From assembly GCA_028281925.1 (NCBI GenBank), contig JANQIX010000068.1, positions 1-42,860 on the forward strand: 42,860 nt of DNA. The letters run 5' to 3'. The translations under genes were made by a program, and so were the position numbers. Under the pieces are notes generated by a model, which made no database searches, was not told the origin of the DNA, and saw only the letters and a program-made list of their open reading frames with translations. Below, piece by piece: positions 7,601 to 15,513 of this stretch. Each line of letters opens with the position of its first letter. Within the stretch, counting starts at the first letter, position 1. Source of the DNA: Alphaproteobacteria bacterium. Its GTDB lineage: Bacteria; Pseudomonadota; Alphaproteobacteria; DSM-16000; Inquilinaceae.

Positions 7601-10600
7601 CCAGATCCGCCGGACCTATGGCGTAAGCAGCGCTTGCGGCCGTCGCCCCCTCCGGCAGCGGCGGCAAGGGTGCGCGCTCTATGGCGACTGCCACCTGCCC
7701 GTCTGGCAGACTGAAGGGCGGGATCGTCAGATGGGCACCGCCGTCCGGGCTCGGGATCCGGGACTGGCGCGGCGAACTGGCCACCTCACCGACGGACAGG
7801 GTAACGCGGTCCTCCGCCACTGCACCCGCCTCGTCGAACACGCGCAGCCGGATCAACAGCCGGTCCGGTGGCACCAGCGGGTCCGCGGGCCGGAACTCGA
7901 AGCGGTGGTTGGCCGACCCCAGATGGATCGAGGCCAGGTTTCCGTAGACCGTGCCGCGCAGCGACGCGCCGGTCGTTCTGTCGACGATGCTGGCGATCTG
8001 CGCCCGATCGATCGTCCTGGGCCGCGTGCTGTCCGTCAGCACGGACCAGGGCACATCCTCGCCGGCGCCCGCCGGCCGGTAGTCGACGACATAGCGGGCG
8101 AACGCCTCGCCGCCGGCACGGCCGAAGATCGGTACCGTCTGGCGCCCAACCGCTCTTTCCGGCGGGAAGAGGATTTCCGCAACCAGGCCCGCCGTGCCCG
8201 ATGCTTCGGGTACCGGCACACGAAGCTCGGCCGCATCGCCGCCTTCGCGGGAGAACACCACGACGGCGCCGTCGACGGACCGCAGGGCGGGCCAGTCGAT
8301 CCGGCGCGGCCCGGCACCATCCGTGACCGTGGCCACAGGCAGCCGTTCGCCCTCGCCCGTCTCGACGGCTATGTCGACGGTGCCCTCGTCCGGGAACCCG
8401 GCTTCGATCCGCAGCACGGTGGTCTCGTCGACCTGTTGCCGGTTCTCGCCAAGACGCGTCACCGTTGGCGCCTCGTCATTCGCCGCCAGCGTGGTGGGGC
8501 CCCACAAGACGTCGCCACCGGCCGCGGCGAACAAGAGCCCGCCCAAAAGGCCGGTCGGCAAGCCCAGGTCCTCAACCGACAGCGACACGCGCAACCAAAC
8601 GCCCGTGGGCAGACTGTCATCCAACCCATCCGGCGCCTCACCTGTGGCCGTCACCACGTCGATGGAGGAGGTTCCGAAAGACACCGCGCCGGCCAGCCGC
8701 TCGGCGTCATCATAGAGGCCCAGCACGATCTCCACCGGTGGTGCATCGACATCCAGCCGGAGATACTGGACCAGCCGGTCGCCCTGGCCGACGAACACCG
8801 GTTCGGCCAAGGTGGCGGTCCGTACCGGCACGCCATCGACCGTCGAGACATGAACCGGTCCGCCGAATGGCCCCGCGTCTTCCTGCCAGGTCCATGTCTC
8901 GCCGGCATCCGTGCCGACCGAGTCCGGGCCATCAATCAGGGCCGGGGACCGGTCTGCCGTCTCCCACCCCTCCGTGACCGTCGTCAGTGAGGTCAGGCGC
9001 GACACCTGCGGGGCGACGACGACGTCCTGGCCCGACGAATCCCCGAGTTCGACCGCCGTTTCGGCCATGGCCCAGTTGCCGGCGGCGTCGCGCGTCTCCA
9101 GGATCAGCCGTGCCGATCCGCCGGTGGGGATCTGCACGGTGTCGAACGCCAGTGTGCCTGTGCCTTCGGCAAGCAGCCACCAATTGCCGTCGGCATCGAT
9201 CAGGCTCCAGCGGGTCCACGCCGCCGGCTCCAGTCCGGCGCCGGTTGCCGACAGCACACCGGCGTCGTCCACCGCCGCGCCCTCGATCGCCGGGGCCGGT
9301 GGTGTGGCGTCGACGGTGATCTGCTGTGACCATGCGGGCAGGTCGATCGGCCCGTCTTCACCCATCGCGGCGTCGGCCACCAAAAGGTACGTGCCATCCG
9401 GGCTGGGCTGGCCATCGGCATCCAACCCGTCCCAATCGAGATGCAGCGGCCCCCGCCACGCCGAAACGCGGCCAAGTTCGCGGACCACGCGGCCGTCGGC
9501 GCTCACCACCGTGACACGCACCGATGCTGGTTCCGGCAGCCACACGGTGCCGCCGGCCACGGTGACGCCCGGCGAGAGCGAGGCCGGGCGAGGTGAGCCC
9601 AGCCGCGGCGGCCAGCGGGGCGGCATGGCCACGAAGGTCGGATCATTGGCGTTCAAGAGGCCGAGCCGCCTCAGAAGGCCGAGCAGCCAGGGTACGAGCG
9701 GGTGGTCGGATCGCAGGAACTGGTTGACCAAATCGGCCAGCCACTGGCCCAACGCCCTGCCCAGCTGAATGGCGAGGACGAACCCGGCAACGGGCCACGG
9801 CACGAACCCCAGCATGAGGCCGATGCCGAAGACATGGTTGAACGCCCATTCGGCGAAGCCGATATCGCCATCCCACAGCCTCTTGTAGTTCCAGGCAAGA
9901 TCCAGCACACCGAGGCCAAACCCGGCCACCCTGCCGACCTTCCCCAAGGCTGACTGCCAGCCGGTGGGCCGAACCGAGACGCCTGGCGGGTGAACCACCG
10001 GGCCGCGACCGCCGGTGCCGACGCGCACACGCGTGGCCGTGCGGGTTCCGGCGGAGGTCGGCCGTGTCGTCCGGCCACCCACGCCCGTGGTGGGACGGGG
10101 CGGCTGCCCACCCGTAGGCCGCGTGCCGGTCGATCCGGGGGTACGACCGCCTGTGGACGGGCCAGGACCGGCCCCGCCCGTGGGCCTTGTTCCCGTCGTC
10201 GGTCTCGGAGGCCGCGGACCACCACCGCGGGTCACCGGCGGTCGGCTGCCGCCCGTCGTGGTCGGGCGCGGGCCGGTTGCACCCGGCCGCGTAGGCGGCT
10301 CAGCCAGGCCCGGTATTCTTTGTGTTGGCCGCCGGGGCGATACGCCGCGTCCACCCGTCGGCGCTCTTGGCGCCACGCCACGCCGCGGCGGCTGCGGTGA
10401 CTGCCGGGCACCGGGTCTCACACCGCCGGCACCCCGGCGTGCGGCCTGGGCGGCAGCCCGCTCGGCCTGGATCTGTCGGCTTGCCCGCGCGTAGGCGCCG
10501 CGAACCACATCCTCGGCAACATCGGGCCGATAGTGGCGAACGACATCGACGACCTGATCGGCGGTCAGGTGGCCCATCCCGCTGGGATGAACGCGCATTA

Positions 10601-13600
10601 CATGGGCGATCAGCTCGCGCAAGCTCAGTGTGCGCCCACCGCGCATGCCCGCCATACGCGGGTCCAGATGCCATTGCGCGAAATAGGCCTCCATCTCATG
10701 CGCAACGTGCCCGCCCGGGAAACGCGGCCCGAAGGGACGAATGCCGGGCGCCCGGTGGGCCTGATCCACGTGTCGCAGCTCATGGGCCGCCACGGCCGCA
10801 CCAGCGCGAACGCGCTCGGCCTGGGTTCCCACCATGCCACCACGACGCACCGCCGTATCAATCGTTCCGTCGATCGCCCCCCGGAACACGTGAGCGCGGC
10901 GCACGTCACGGCCGGTCACATGGCCCCAGGGTCCGGCATTCCCCGGCCCCCGGCCTGACTCGAACGGGGAGACCGAAAGGTTGCCCCCACGCCTCAAAGT
11001 GCGAAGGGCTTCGAGCGCAATCTGCCTGTTGGCTATGTCGCGGGCGGAATTGCCACCGGACTGCGCAATCAGCAGCAGATCGTCCACATATTGCCTCGCA
11101 ACGCCAGGCAACGTGCCGTTGTTGGGCGTGAAGCCTCGGGGCCGGGGCGGGATATTGGAAGGGCCGAAGAAGCTGCGCGGTATCGAGGTGAGGCCGGTCA
11201 AGTCGGCGTGGTCGATCGGCGCGTTCAGGGCATAGGCGTAAGGGTTAGCGCCGCCGCGCACACCCGCGGGATCGGGTGTCAGGAACCGGCCGAGATCGGG
11301 GGCGTAGACGCGCGCCCCGAAGAACACCAGCCCCAGATCGGGGTCGACCGGTGCACCATTGTATCCAAGCGGCAGGTCCGGCGGGCCGCGCGCAGGCGGA
11401 TGCCCCCAAGGCTGCATCGCCGGTCGGTCGACGGCGCCGTCAGGCCCAAGGATGCCGGCCGGCGTGCCGGCGAGATCGGTCGCGATCGCGGTGACGCCTT
11501 CCGGCGTATGGATGCGCGCGAGCCCCAGGTCGCCCACCGGCCGTTCGATCCAGGCCTGACGCACGCCCCCGCCGTCATAGACGCCGATCAGCCGGTCGGC
11601 ATGCCAGAGATAGCGGCGAATGTCGTCGCCGGCCCGCCGTTCCGCCAGCCGGCCCAGATAGTCATAGCGGTAGTCGACGGTGGTTCCATCCGGCGCCACC
11701 GCGCGCGTCAACTGTCCGAGGGCGTCGTAGAGGAACTCCGGCCCGCCTTCGACCGCCGTTAGATTGCCGTCGGCATCATGGGTGACCTGCCGTTCGCCGA
11801 TCGCCGTCAGCCGCCAGGCGCTGTCATAGGTGCGGGCGACGCCATCGCCATAGTCGACGATGTTGTCCGAGGCGTCGTAGGCATATTGGTCGACCGCGCC
11901 GTCGGGCCGGGTGACCGCCGCCAGACGGCCTCGGTCATCATAGTCGAAGGCCCACCGGCCCTCATCGGTCTCCAGCCCGACAACGCGGTCGGCATCGCCG
12001 CGTTCCAGCCGCTGGCCAAGGGACTGCCCCGCGAGCACCGTTCCCAGCGCCGCAAGCTCCAGCCCCATGCCGCGATAGACGAATTCCGCCCGGACGGCGT
12101 CGCCAACCGCAACGGCCTCGACACGGCCCGCCTCATCATTCTCGATGGCCGCAGTAACGCCATCGATGCCCGTCACCGCCGTAAGGTCGCCGATCGCGTT
12201 GTAGCGATAGGTGACGGTCTCGCCCTCGGGCGTCACCATCGCCGACAGGCGGCCGACCGGATCGTAGCGGTAGGTCAGCGTGCGGCCCCACGGATCGGTC
12301 ACGGACACCAGCCGCCCGCCGGCGTCATAGGCCATCGTGTGGCGGCCCAGATCATCCTCCACCGCCACCAGCCGGCCGAAATCGTCGTACTCTTGCACCA
12401 CGCGGTGGCCGTCGCCGGCCGTCTGCTCGATCACGCGGCCCTGGTCGTCGCGCGCAATGGCCAGGGTGCCGCCGCCCGTCCTCTCGACACCGGCGATCCG
12501 GCCGAGATCGTCGTAGCGGAACCGTTCCGCCGGCCCATCCGCAGGGCCGGCGGCTACTAGCCGGCCCAGCTCATCGTGCTCGAACGCCCAGCGGCGACCG
12601 CCTTCATCGACCAGTCCTGCGAGGAGACCTGTGGCCGTCCATGAGAGCTGGTGCACCGTGCCGTCGGACAGGCGCAGCGATATCGGCCTGCCGGCGGCAT
12701 CCCGCTCCGTCACCTCGGGCCCGCTGACCCCGTTGAAGGCGATGGTCGACGTTCCGGCGACGCGGCCATCGTCGCCCAATGGCCGGCCGTCGGCGTCATA
12801 GGCGAAGGTCTCGGTCTCGCCCAGCCGATGGATCGCCCTCAGCCGGCCGCGCAGGTCATAGTCGAACCGCGTAGACACCCCGGCCACGCGGATCTCGACC
12901 AGCCGGCCCAAGATGTCGCGCTCGAACTCCTCCACCACGCCATGCGGGTGGATGGTGCGGACGACGTCGCCCAGCGCGTTGTACTCATAGCGGGTGCGGC
13001 GGTCAGCGGTGCCATCGGTGTACCGCTCCTCCACCAGGCGCTGCCGGTCGTCATAGGTCCGCTCGACTACAGCGCCCGCCGGCGCCACTTCGCGCACGAA
13101 GTTGTCGAAGGCGTCGTAGGCCCAGGTCCAGGTGCCGTCCGGCGCGCTCGCTTCGACGATGCGGCCGTACTGGTCGTAGGCGTAGGTGAAGGTGTTGCCG
13201 AGCGCGTCCGTCTCTGTGGCGATCTGGCCGAATTCGTCATAGGTCAGCGAATAGGTCTGTCCGTCGGCAGCGCGTATGACGACGGGGCGGCCCACGGTAT
13301 CGTATTCGACGTCAACGGCGATACCGCCAGCGGGCTCGATGCGCAGCAGGTCGCCGCCGTCCGACCAGTTCAGGCGGTGCACCACGCCAGGAGCCTCGAC
13401 GACCTCGACCAGACGGCCCGCCTCGTCGACGCGGCTTTCGACCTCGGGGATGATTGGCGGCGGCGCGTCATCGGGACGTTCCGGCGCAAGCGGCCCGGGC
13501 TCGTGCAGAGTCTCAGTTTCCCCCGACGGCGAGGCCAAGGCGGCGCTCACGCCGCCATCGTCCCGCCAGACCATCTCGGCGACCCAGCCTTCGAAATCCT

Positions 13601-15440
13601 GCAGCCGCAACCCGTCGGGCACGACCTCCATCACCATCTCGCGGCCAAGGCTGTCGTTGATGCCTGTCGGCCTGCCGTCGGCGTCGTAGGTCAGGAAGAC
13701 GGTGTAGCCACGCGGGTCGGTGATGCGGTCGACCAGCCCGTCGGCGCGGAAGACGGCCTCGGTACGGTTGCCATCGGCATCTTCCGTGGCGACCAGCCGG
13801 CCGGCACGGTCGTACACATAGCCGACGGCCCCCGTTGCCAGCTCCTCCCGGATCAGGAAGCCGGCGGCGTCATAGCTGTAGCGCACAGGCGGGGCCGGCG
13901 GCTGCACGACCTCCAGCAACAGCCCGGCGTCGTCATAGGCCAGCGTCGTCGTATTGCCACGGATGCCCGTCTCGGAGACAAGACGGTCGCCGTCGTCCCA
14001 GGCATAACGCGCGGTCCGGCCGGCGACGTCGGTGTAGGAGAGCAGCCGATCGCCTTCATCGAACTCGAACCGCTCTTCCAGGCCGTCGGGGTGCAGCAGC
14101 GCCGTCATGCGGCCGGCATCGTCGAACACCGGCGTTAGCACGCGGCCCGCTTCGCCATACTCCTGCTCCGGCAAGCCGCGGTCGTCGTAGGTGTAGGTCC
14201 GCTCCTCCTCCGCCGGACCTATCCCGAGGTCGGGTGCGCTCACACCGATGAGATCACCGTCGATGCCCCGCACCTCCTGAGGCCGGCCGGCCGCATCGAA
14301 GGTCATGACCTGTTCGGCACCGCCCCCACGGCTGACCCGCAGTTCACCATCGACGATCACGGCCTGGGTCACCTCGCCCTCGCCGTTGACGACGTCGATC
14401 TCCACGCGGTCGTCCCGCATGACGGTCGTGGTCTCGGTGCTGCGGCCCTCCGCGTCGGTGACGACCAGGCGGCGCGTGTCGCTGTCCGGCCGGGAGAAGG
14501 CGACATCGGTGGCCAACCGCCCCGGGCCTTCGACCCGCGTCAGCTTGCCGGCCGTGTCATAGCGAAAGGCCATGACCGTGCCGTCAGCCAGGGCCATGTT
14601 GGTCAGCCGGCCGTCAGCGTCGTAGCCGTAGGCTGTGCTTCTGCCCAAGGGGTCCGATGCCGACGCCAGCCGGCCGCTGTCGTCATAGGCATATCGGTGC
14701 GTCCGCCCGATCGGATCGGTGATGGCGGCAACGCGGTCGCCTTCCCAGGCGATCGTCAGAGACCTTCCGTCGACCGCTTCCACGGCGACCGGCCGGCCTG
14801 CATCGTCCAGGCTGATGGTCTGGGCGAGGCCGAGGGCGTCGTAGCGGGCCACCAGCCGCCCGCGCCGGTCGAACCGTTCCGCCGTGCCGTCCGCGAACAG
14901 GCGGCTCCACGTACCGTCCAGCCGCTCAGTGATCGCGCTGTCCAGCCGGCCCGCGCGCGCCGCGCCGAACAGACCGCGCTCCTCCGGCCGGTCATAGAAG
15001 CTGATGCTGCCGTCGATCTCCAGCGTCTGGATCAGTCCGGTGGCGCGGTCCAGGCCCAGGCGCACGCCATAGCTCCACCCCCAGCCGGGGCCGAAGCCGG
15101 AGCCGGCCTCCACCGTAGCGGAATAGACGCGCATCACCTCCAGCGGCCAGCCGCGGGCGGGGATGGCGATATCCTGGAAGCGCAGGTCCAAATCGGCGGT
15201 CAGGCCGATGAGGTCGGCTTGGAACGTCTCCGGTGACGTAATACCGACCGGCATCGGCGACGCATCCGGCGTCGAAACGGCTTCGGGCGCCGGTGGCAGG
15301 GGTGTCCACCCTGCCCCCTCGGACCCGTCGGTCTGTTGCGCATGCGCTATATGCGCAAGGGGATCGACCGTGGCGATGGTCAAGCAAAAGGCGTAGATAA
15401 GCGGCTTACACGCCCAACGGCGCCCCAATATCATGGCCAT
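4590..15440 (-). CDS. giant secreted RHS/YD-repeat protein with metallopeptidase-like and propeller domains and C-terminal anchor
   Basis: 3616-aa multidomain exoprotein. Order by residue: signal peptide 1-35; RHS N-terminal domain about 80-155 (IPARGWPLEVMRVYSA, GPGWGWSYG); about three dozen YD repeats 189-1268; RHS core end about 1354-1418 (ARVYAPDLGRFLTPDPAG, NPYAYALNAP, ADLTGLT); metallopeptidase-like domain 1419-1666 with HELRH at 1553-1557 and E1584 as possible third ligand; Pro/Thr/Gly/Arg-rich linker 1667-1827; hydrophobic segment 1828-1947; FlgD-like Ig 1955-2024; several beta-sandwich and carboxypeptidase-regulatory-like stretches to about 3100; TolB/PD40-like propeller 3118-3366; a second FlgD-like unit 3370-3466; acidic/proline stretch; single transmembrane helix 3587-3605 and basic tail. 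A second ATG at 15434 has better spacing (9 nt) from GAGGG and may be the true start. There is no PAAR domain and no immunity gene. RHS identity is firm; function is unknown. Confidence 0.88.
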   Translation of the reverse strand: MAMILGRRWACKPLIYAFCLTIATVDPLAHIAHAQQTDGSEGAGWTPLPPAPEAVSTPDASPMPVGITSPETFQADLIGLTADLDLRFQDIAIPARGWPLEVMRVYSATVEAGSGFGPGWGWSYGVRLGLDRATGLIQTLEIDGSISFYDRPEERGLFGAARAGRLDSAITERLDGTWSRLFADGTAERFDRRGRLVARYDALGLAQTISLDDAGRPVAVEAVDGRSLTIAWEGDRVAAITDPIGRTHRYAYDDSGRLASASDPLGRSTAYGYDADGRLTNMALADGTVMAFRYDTAGKLTRVEGPGRLATDVAFSRPDSDTRRLVVTDAEGRSTETTTVMRDDRVEIDVVNGEGEVTQAVIVDGELRVSRGGGAEQVMTFDAAGRPQEVRGIDGDLIGVSAPDLGIGPAEEERTYTYDDRGLPEQEYGEAGRVLTPVFDDAGRMTALLHPDGLEERFEFDEGDRLLSYTDVAGRTARYAWDDGDRLVSETGIRGNTTTLAYDDAGLLLEVVQPPAPPVRYSYDAAGFLIREELATGAVGYVYDRAGRLVATEDADGNRTEAVFRADGLVDRITDPRGYTVFLTYDADGRPTGINDSLGREMVMEVVPDGLRLQDFEGWVAEMVWRDDGGVSAALASPSGETETLHEPGPLAPERPDDAPPPIIPEVESRVDEAGRLVEVVEAPGVVHRLNWSDGGDLLRIEPAGGIAVDVEYDTVGRPVVIRAADGQTYSLTYDEFGQIATETDALGNTFTYAYDQYGRIVEASAPDGTWTWAYDAFDNFVREVAPAGAVVERTYDDRQRLVEERYTDGTADRRTRYEYNALGDVVRTIHPHGVVEEFERDILGRLVEIRVAGVSTRFDYDLRGRLRAIHRLGETETFAYDADGRPLGDDGRVAGTSTIAFNGVSGPEVTERDAAGRPISLRLSDGTVHQLSWTATGLLAGLVDEGGRRWAFEHDELGRLVAAGPADGPAERFRYDDLGRIAGVERTGGGTLAIARDDQGRVIEQTAGDGHRVVQEYDDFGRLVAVEDDLGRHTMAYDAGGRLVSVTDPWGRTLTYRYDPVGRLSAMVTPEGETVTYRYNAIGDLTAVTGIDGVTAAIENDEAGRVEAVAVGDAVRAEFVYRGMGLELAALGTVLAGQSLGQRLERGDADRVVGLETDEGRWAFDYDDRGRLAAVTRPDGAVDQYAYDASDNIVDYGDGVARTYDSAWRLTAIGERQVTHDADGNLTAVEGGPEFLYDALGQLTRAVAPDGTTVDYRYDYLGRLAERRAGDDIRRYLWHADRLIGVYDGGGVRQAWIERPVGDLGLARIHTPEGVTAIATDLAGTPAGILGPDGAVDRPAMQPWGHPPARGPPDLPLGYNGAPVDPDLGLVFFGARVYAPDLGRFLTPDPAGVRGGANPYAYALNAPIDHADLTGLTSIPRSFFGPSNIPPRPRGFTPNNGTLPGVARQYVDDLLLIAQSGGNSARDIANRQIALEALRTLRRGGNLSVSPFESGRGPGNAGPWGHVTGRDVRRAHVFRGAIDGTIDTAVRRGGMVGTQAERVRAGAAVAAHELRHVDQAHRAPGIRPFGPRFPGGHVAHEMEAYFAQWHLDPRMAGMRGGRTLSLRELIAHVMRVHPSGMGHLTADQVVDVVRHYRPDVAEDVVRGAYARASRQIQAERAAAQAARRGAGGVRPGARQSPQPPRRGVAPRAPTGGRGVSPRRPTQRIPGLAEPPTRPGATGPRPTTTGGSRPPVTRGGGPRPPRPTTGTRPTGGAGPGPSTGGRTPGSTGTRPTGGQPPRPTTGVGGRTTRPTSAGTRTATRVRVGTGGRGPVVHPPGVSVRPTGWQSALGKVGRVAGFGLGVLDLAWNYKRLWDGDIGFAEWAFNHVFGIGLMLGFVPWPVAGFVLAIQLGRALGQWLADLVNQFLRSDHPLVPWLLGLLRRLGLLNANDPTFVAMPPRWPPRLGSPRPASLSPGVTVAGGTVWLPEPASVRVTVVSADGRVVRELGRVSAWRGPLHLDWDGLDADGQPSPDGTYLLVADAAMGEDGPIDLPAWSQQITVDATPPAPAIEGAAVDDAGVLSATGAGLEPAAWTRWSLIDADGNWWLLAEGTGTLAFDTVQIPTGGSARLILETRDAAGNWAMAETAVELGDSSGQDVVVAPQVSRLTSLTTVTEGWETADRSPALIDGPDSVGTDAGETWTWQEDAGPFGGPVHVSTVDGVPVRTATLAEPVFVGQGDRLVQYLRLDVDAPPVEIVLGLYDDAERLAGAVSFGTSSIDVVTATGEAPDGLDDSLPTGVWLRVSLSVEDLGLPTGLLGGLLFAAAGGDVLWGPTTLAANDEAPTVTRLGENRQQVDETTVLRIEAGFPDEGTVDIAVETGEGERLPVATVTDGAGPRRIDWPALRSVDGAVVVFSREGGDAAELRVPVPEASGTAGLVAEILFPPERAVGRQTVPIFGRAGGEAFARYVVDYRPAGAGEDVPWSVLTDSTRPRTIDRAQIASIVDRTTGASLRGTVYGNLASIHLGSANHRFEFRPADPLVPPDRLLIRLRVFDEAGAVAEDRVTLSVGEVASSPRQSRIPSPDGGAHLTIPPFSLPDGQVAVAIERAPLPPLPEGATAASAAYAIGPADLALTGAATVHIAVEASDEVALWRYDADHGWMPLATEMSEEGLSAPLTRFPSGMVVAALRGMPDPLAVLVAAPPALTGRAIPGATVTLEDTEGAPIAETTAGPDGLFSLPRPEAGGLRLRSSTGGALDVPAWENASVDGEVEVDTATAVSPAAPQVTRADANEPLFTHDFEMPISEPWSGEGALELGTVTATTAGRATRLIDGPLTLDPSAVLSFAYRLSPGATLDLIVRGDGGVDVIRLAGADPLPVENGAFRPVVVPRLIDDGAWHMRVIPLGAVLGSRHQRVDAVDLGLLRAPAWQTYFIDAIAAEDSALIDAVRLGPGLVTAEEALPVRLQPADGAAGALVALGDAEPATADTDETELSLPAPEEGLQALTLRSLDAEGGDGPVVRWPVLVDRSGPAITNLSPAPEDASGQSAVSAIVVDAGIGVDPASIAMTINGDAVPTGLIDFDAATGRVALVLNDLPHPPRLASGSVITATITASDLLGNALAEPVSWQWTVDVDTLAVGPLTRLTFDGGSQPAWAQDGTLIYVAPTADGASVLRSLDPDTAEVADLTPTGAWSSPTVDSGRILAVRDNELLLLDGEGFGNETSLGSDLRDPAWLDDGRFVAARGSAVMLGMLDGPTVAACRAEQGGTVHRPRPVDARTVVFGQQAYHQTLWLCDLETGRVRPLSQAPDDPDTRDYDADASGGLIVHADGAAAPGLWLTRPDGGDRNRLLAADRPGDRWPSLEPDGTRIALQSDRSGIDEIWMMSLGEAPEITLQTTVFDPAQGPLTVTVAPETAVETIVTIVGSAGAILAVLHDGVLEEAAELTWSGTDENGAALTDGAYEVVVTVADSALPITARRSVAIDTTGPTVAAYRAQDGLPIGPETPLPFGGRFRIAAEDGPWGAGVAAIERQVEDSWTALADPGQARLPAGPLSLRAIDRLGHVGPVVELALPVIVAELEEPEAAPPPVVETVEDAADEPADDQADRTWWWLLLILLGLLLGGGGAYARRRLRMRRGA
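5343..6089 (-). other. TolB/PD40-like beta-propeller region (within the giant protein)
   Basis: Residues about 3118-3366 show repeated blades: RLTFDGGSQPAWAQDGTLIY, then SPTVDSGRILAVRDNEL, DPAWLDDGRFVAARG, and RWPSLEPDGTRIALQSDRSG with IDEIWMMSLG. This is the pattern of WD40-like (PD40) blades in TolB and related propellers, which usually bind proteins or peptides. Confidence 0.7.
9960..10442 (-). other. Pro/Thr/Gly/Arg-rich low-complexity linker (within the giant protein)
   Basis: Residues about 1667-1827 are dominated by P, T, G and R, with recurring blocks such as RPTTTGG, GTRPTGG and RPTTG. It is probably disordered and may be wall-spanning or glycosylated. It separates the metallopeptidase-like domain from a hydrophobic segment (VFGIGLMLGFVPWPVAGFV, about residues 1865-1885) that could insert in a membrane. 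Confidence 0.75.
10443..11186 (-). other. HELRH metallopeptidase-like domain directly after the RHS core (within the giant protein)
   Basis: Residues 1419-1666. AAHELRHVDQAHR supplies an HExxH zinc site (H1553, E1554, H1557). HEMEAYFAQ follows 24 residues after the second His and offers E1584 as a gluzincin-style third ligand. The domain sits exactly where RHS proteins carry their variable C-terminal effector. Protease activity is inferred from the motif; the family is not recognised. Confidence 0.65.
11630..14880 (-). repeat. YD-repeat (RHS) array
   Basis: About three dozen degenerate copies of the YD motif (for example YAYDDSGRL, YGYDADGRL, YRYDPVGRL, YRYDYLGRL) at roughly 20-residue spacing, residues about 189-1268 of the giant protein. 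In known RHS/TcC proteins such repeats wind into a beta-cocoon that encloses the downstream polypeptide. Confidence 0.93.
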
Positions 15441-15513
15441 CGGCCCTCAATGCTGTGGTATTGCCGGCAAGTCGGAAAGGACGCGTCTGGTGCATGCGGA
15501 TTTTGGTGAAACA

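Noticed and set aside
4590..15440. Long open frames on the opposite strand of the giant RHS gene (for example 6033-7454, 7521-8990, 12651-14138)
   Set aside because: They are rich in R, H, D, G and A with no family features, as expected for antisense shadows of a high-GC gene whose own frame shows clear RHS motifs.
4590..15440. RHS protein as a type VI secretion effector
   Set aside because: There is a Sec signal peptide, no PAAR domain at the N-terminus, no VgrG, Hcp or adaptor gene nearby, and a C-terminal membrane anchor.
15433..15513. Upstream start for the FN3 protein at 15433
   Set aside because: It would overlap the start of the RHS gene and place 27 non-hydrophobic residues before a standard signal peptide.
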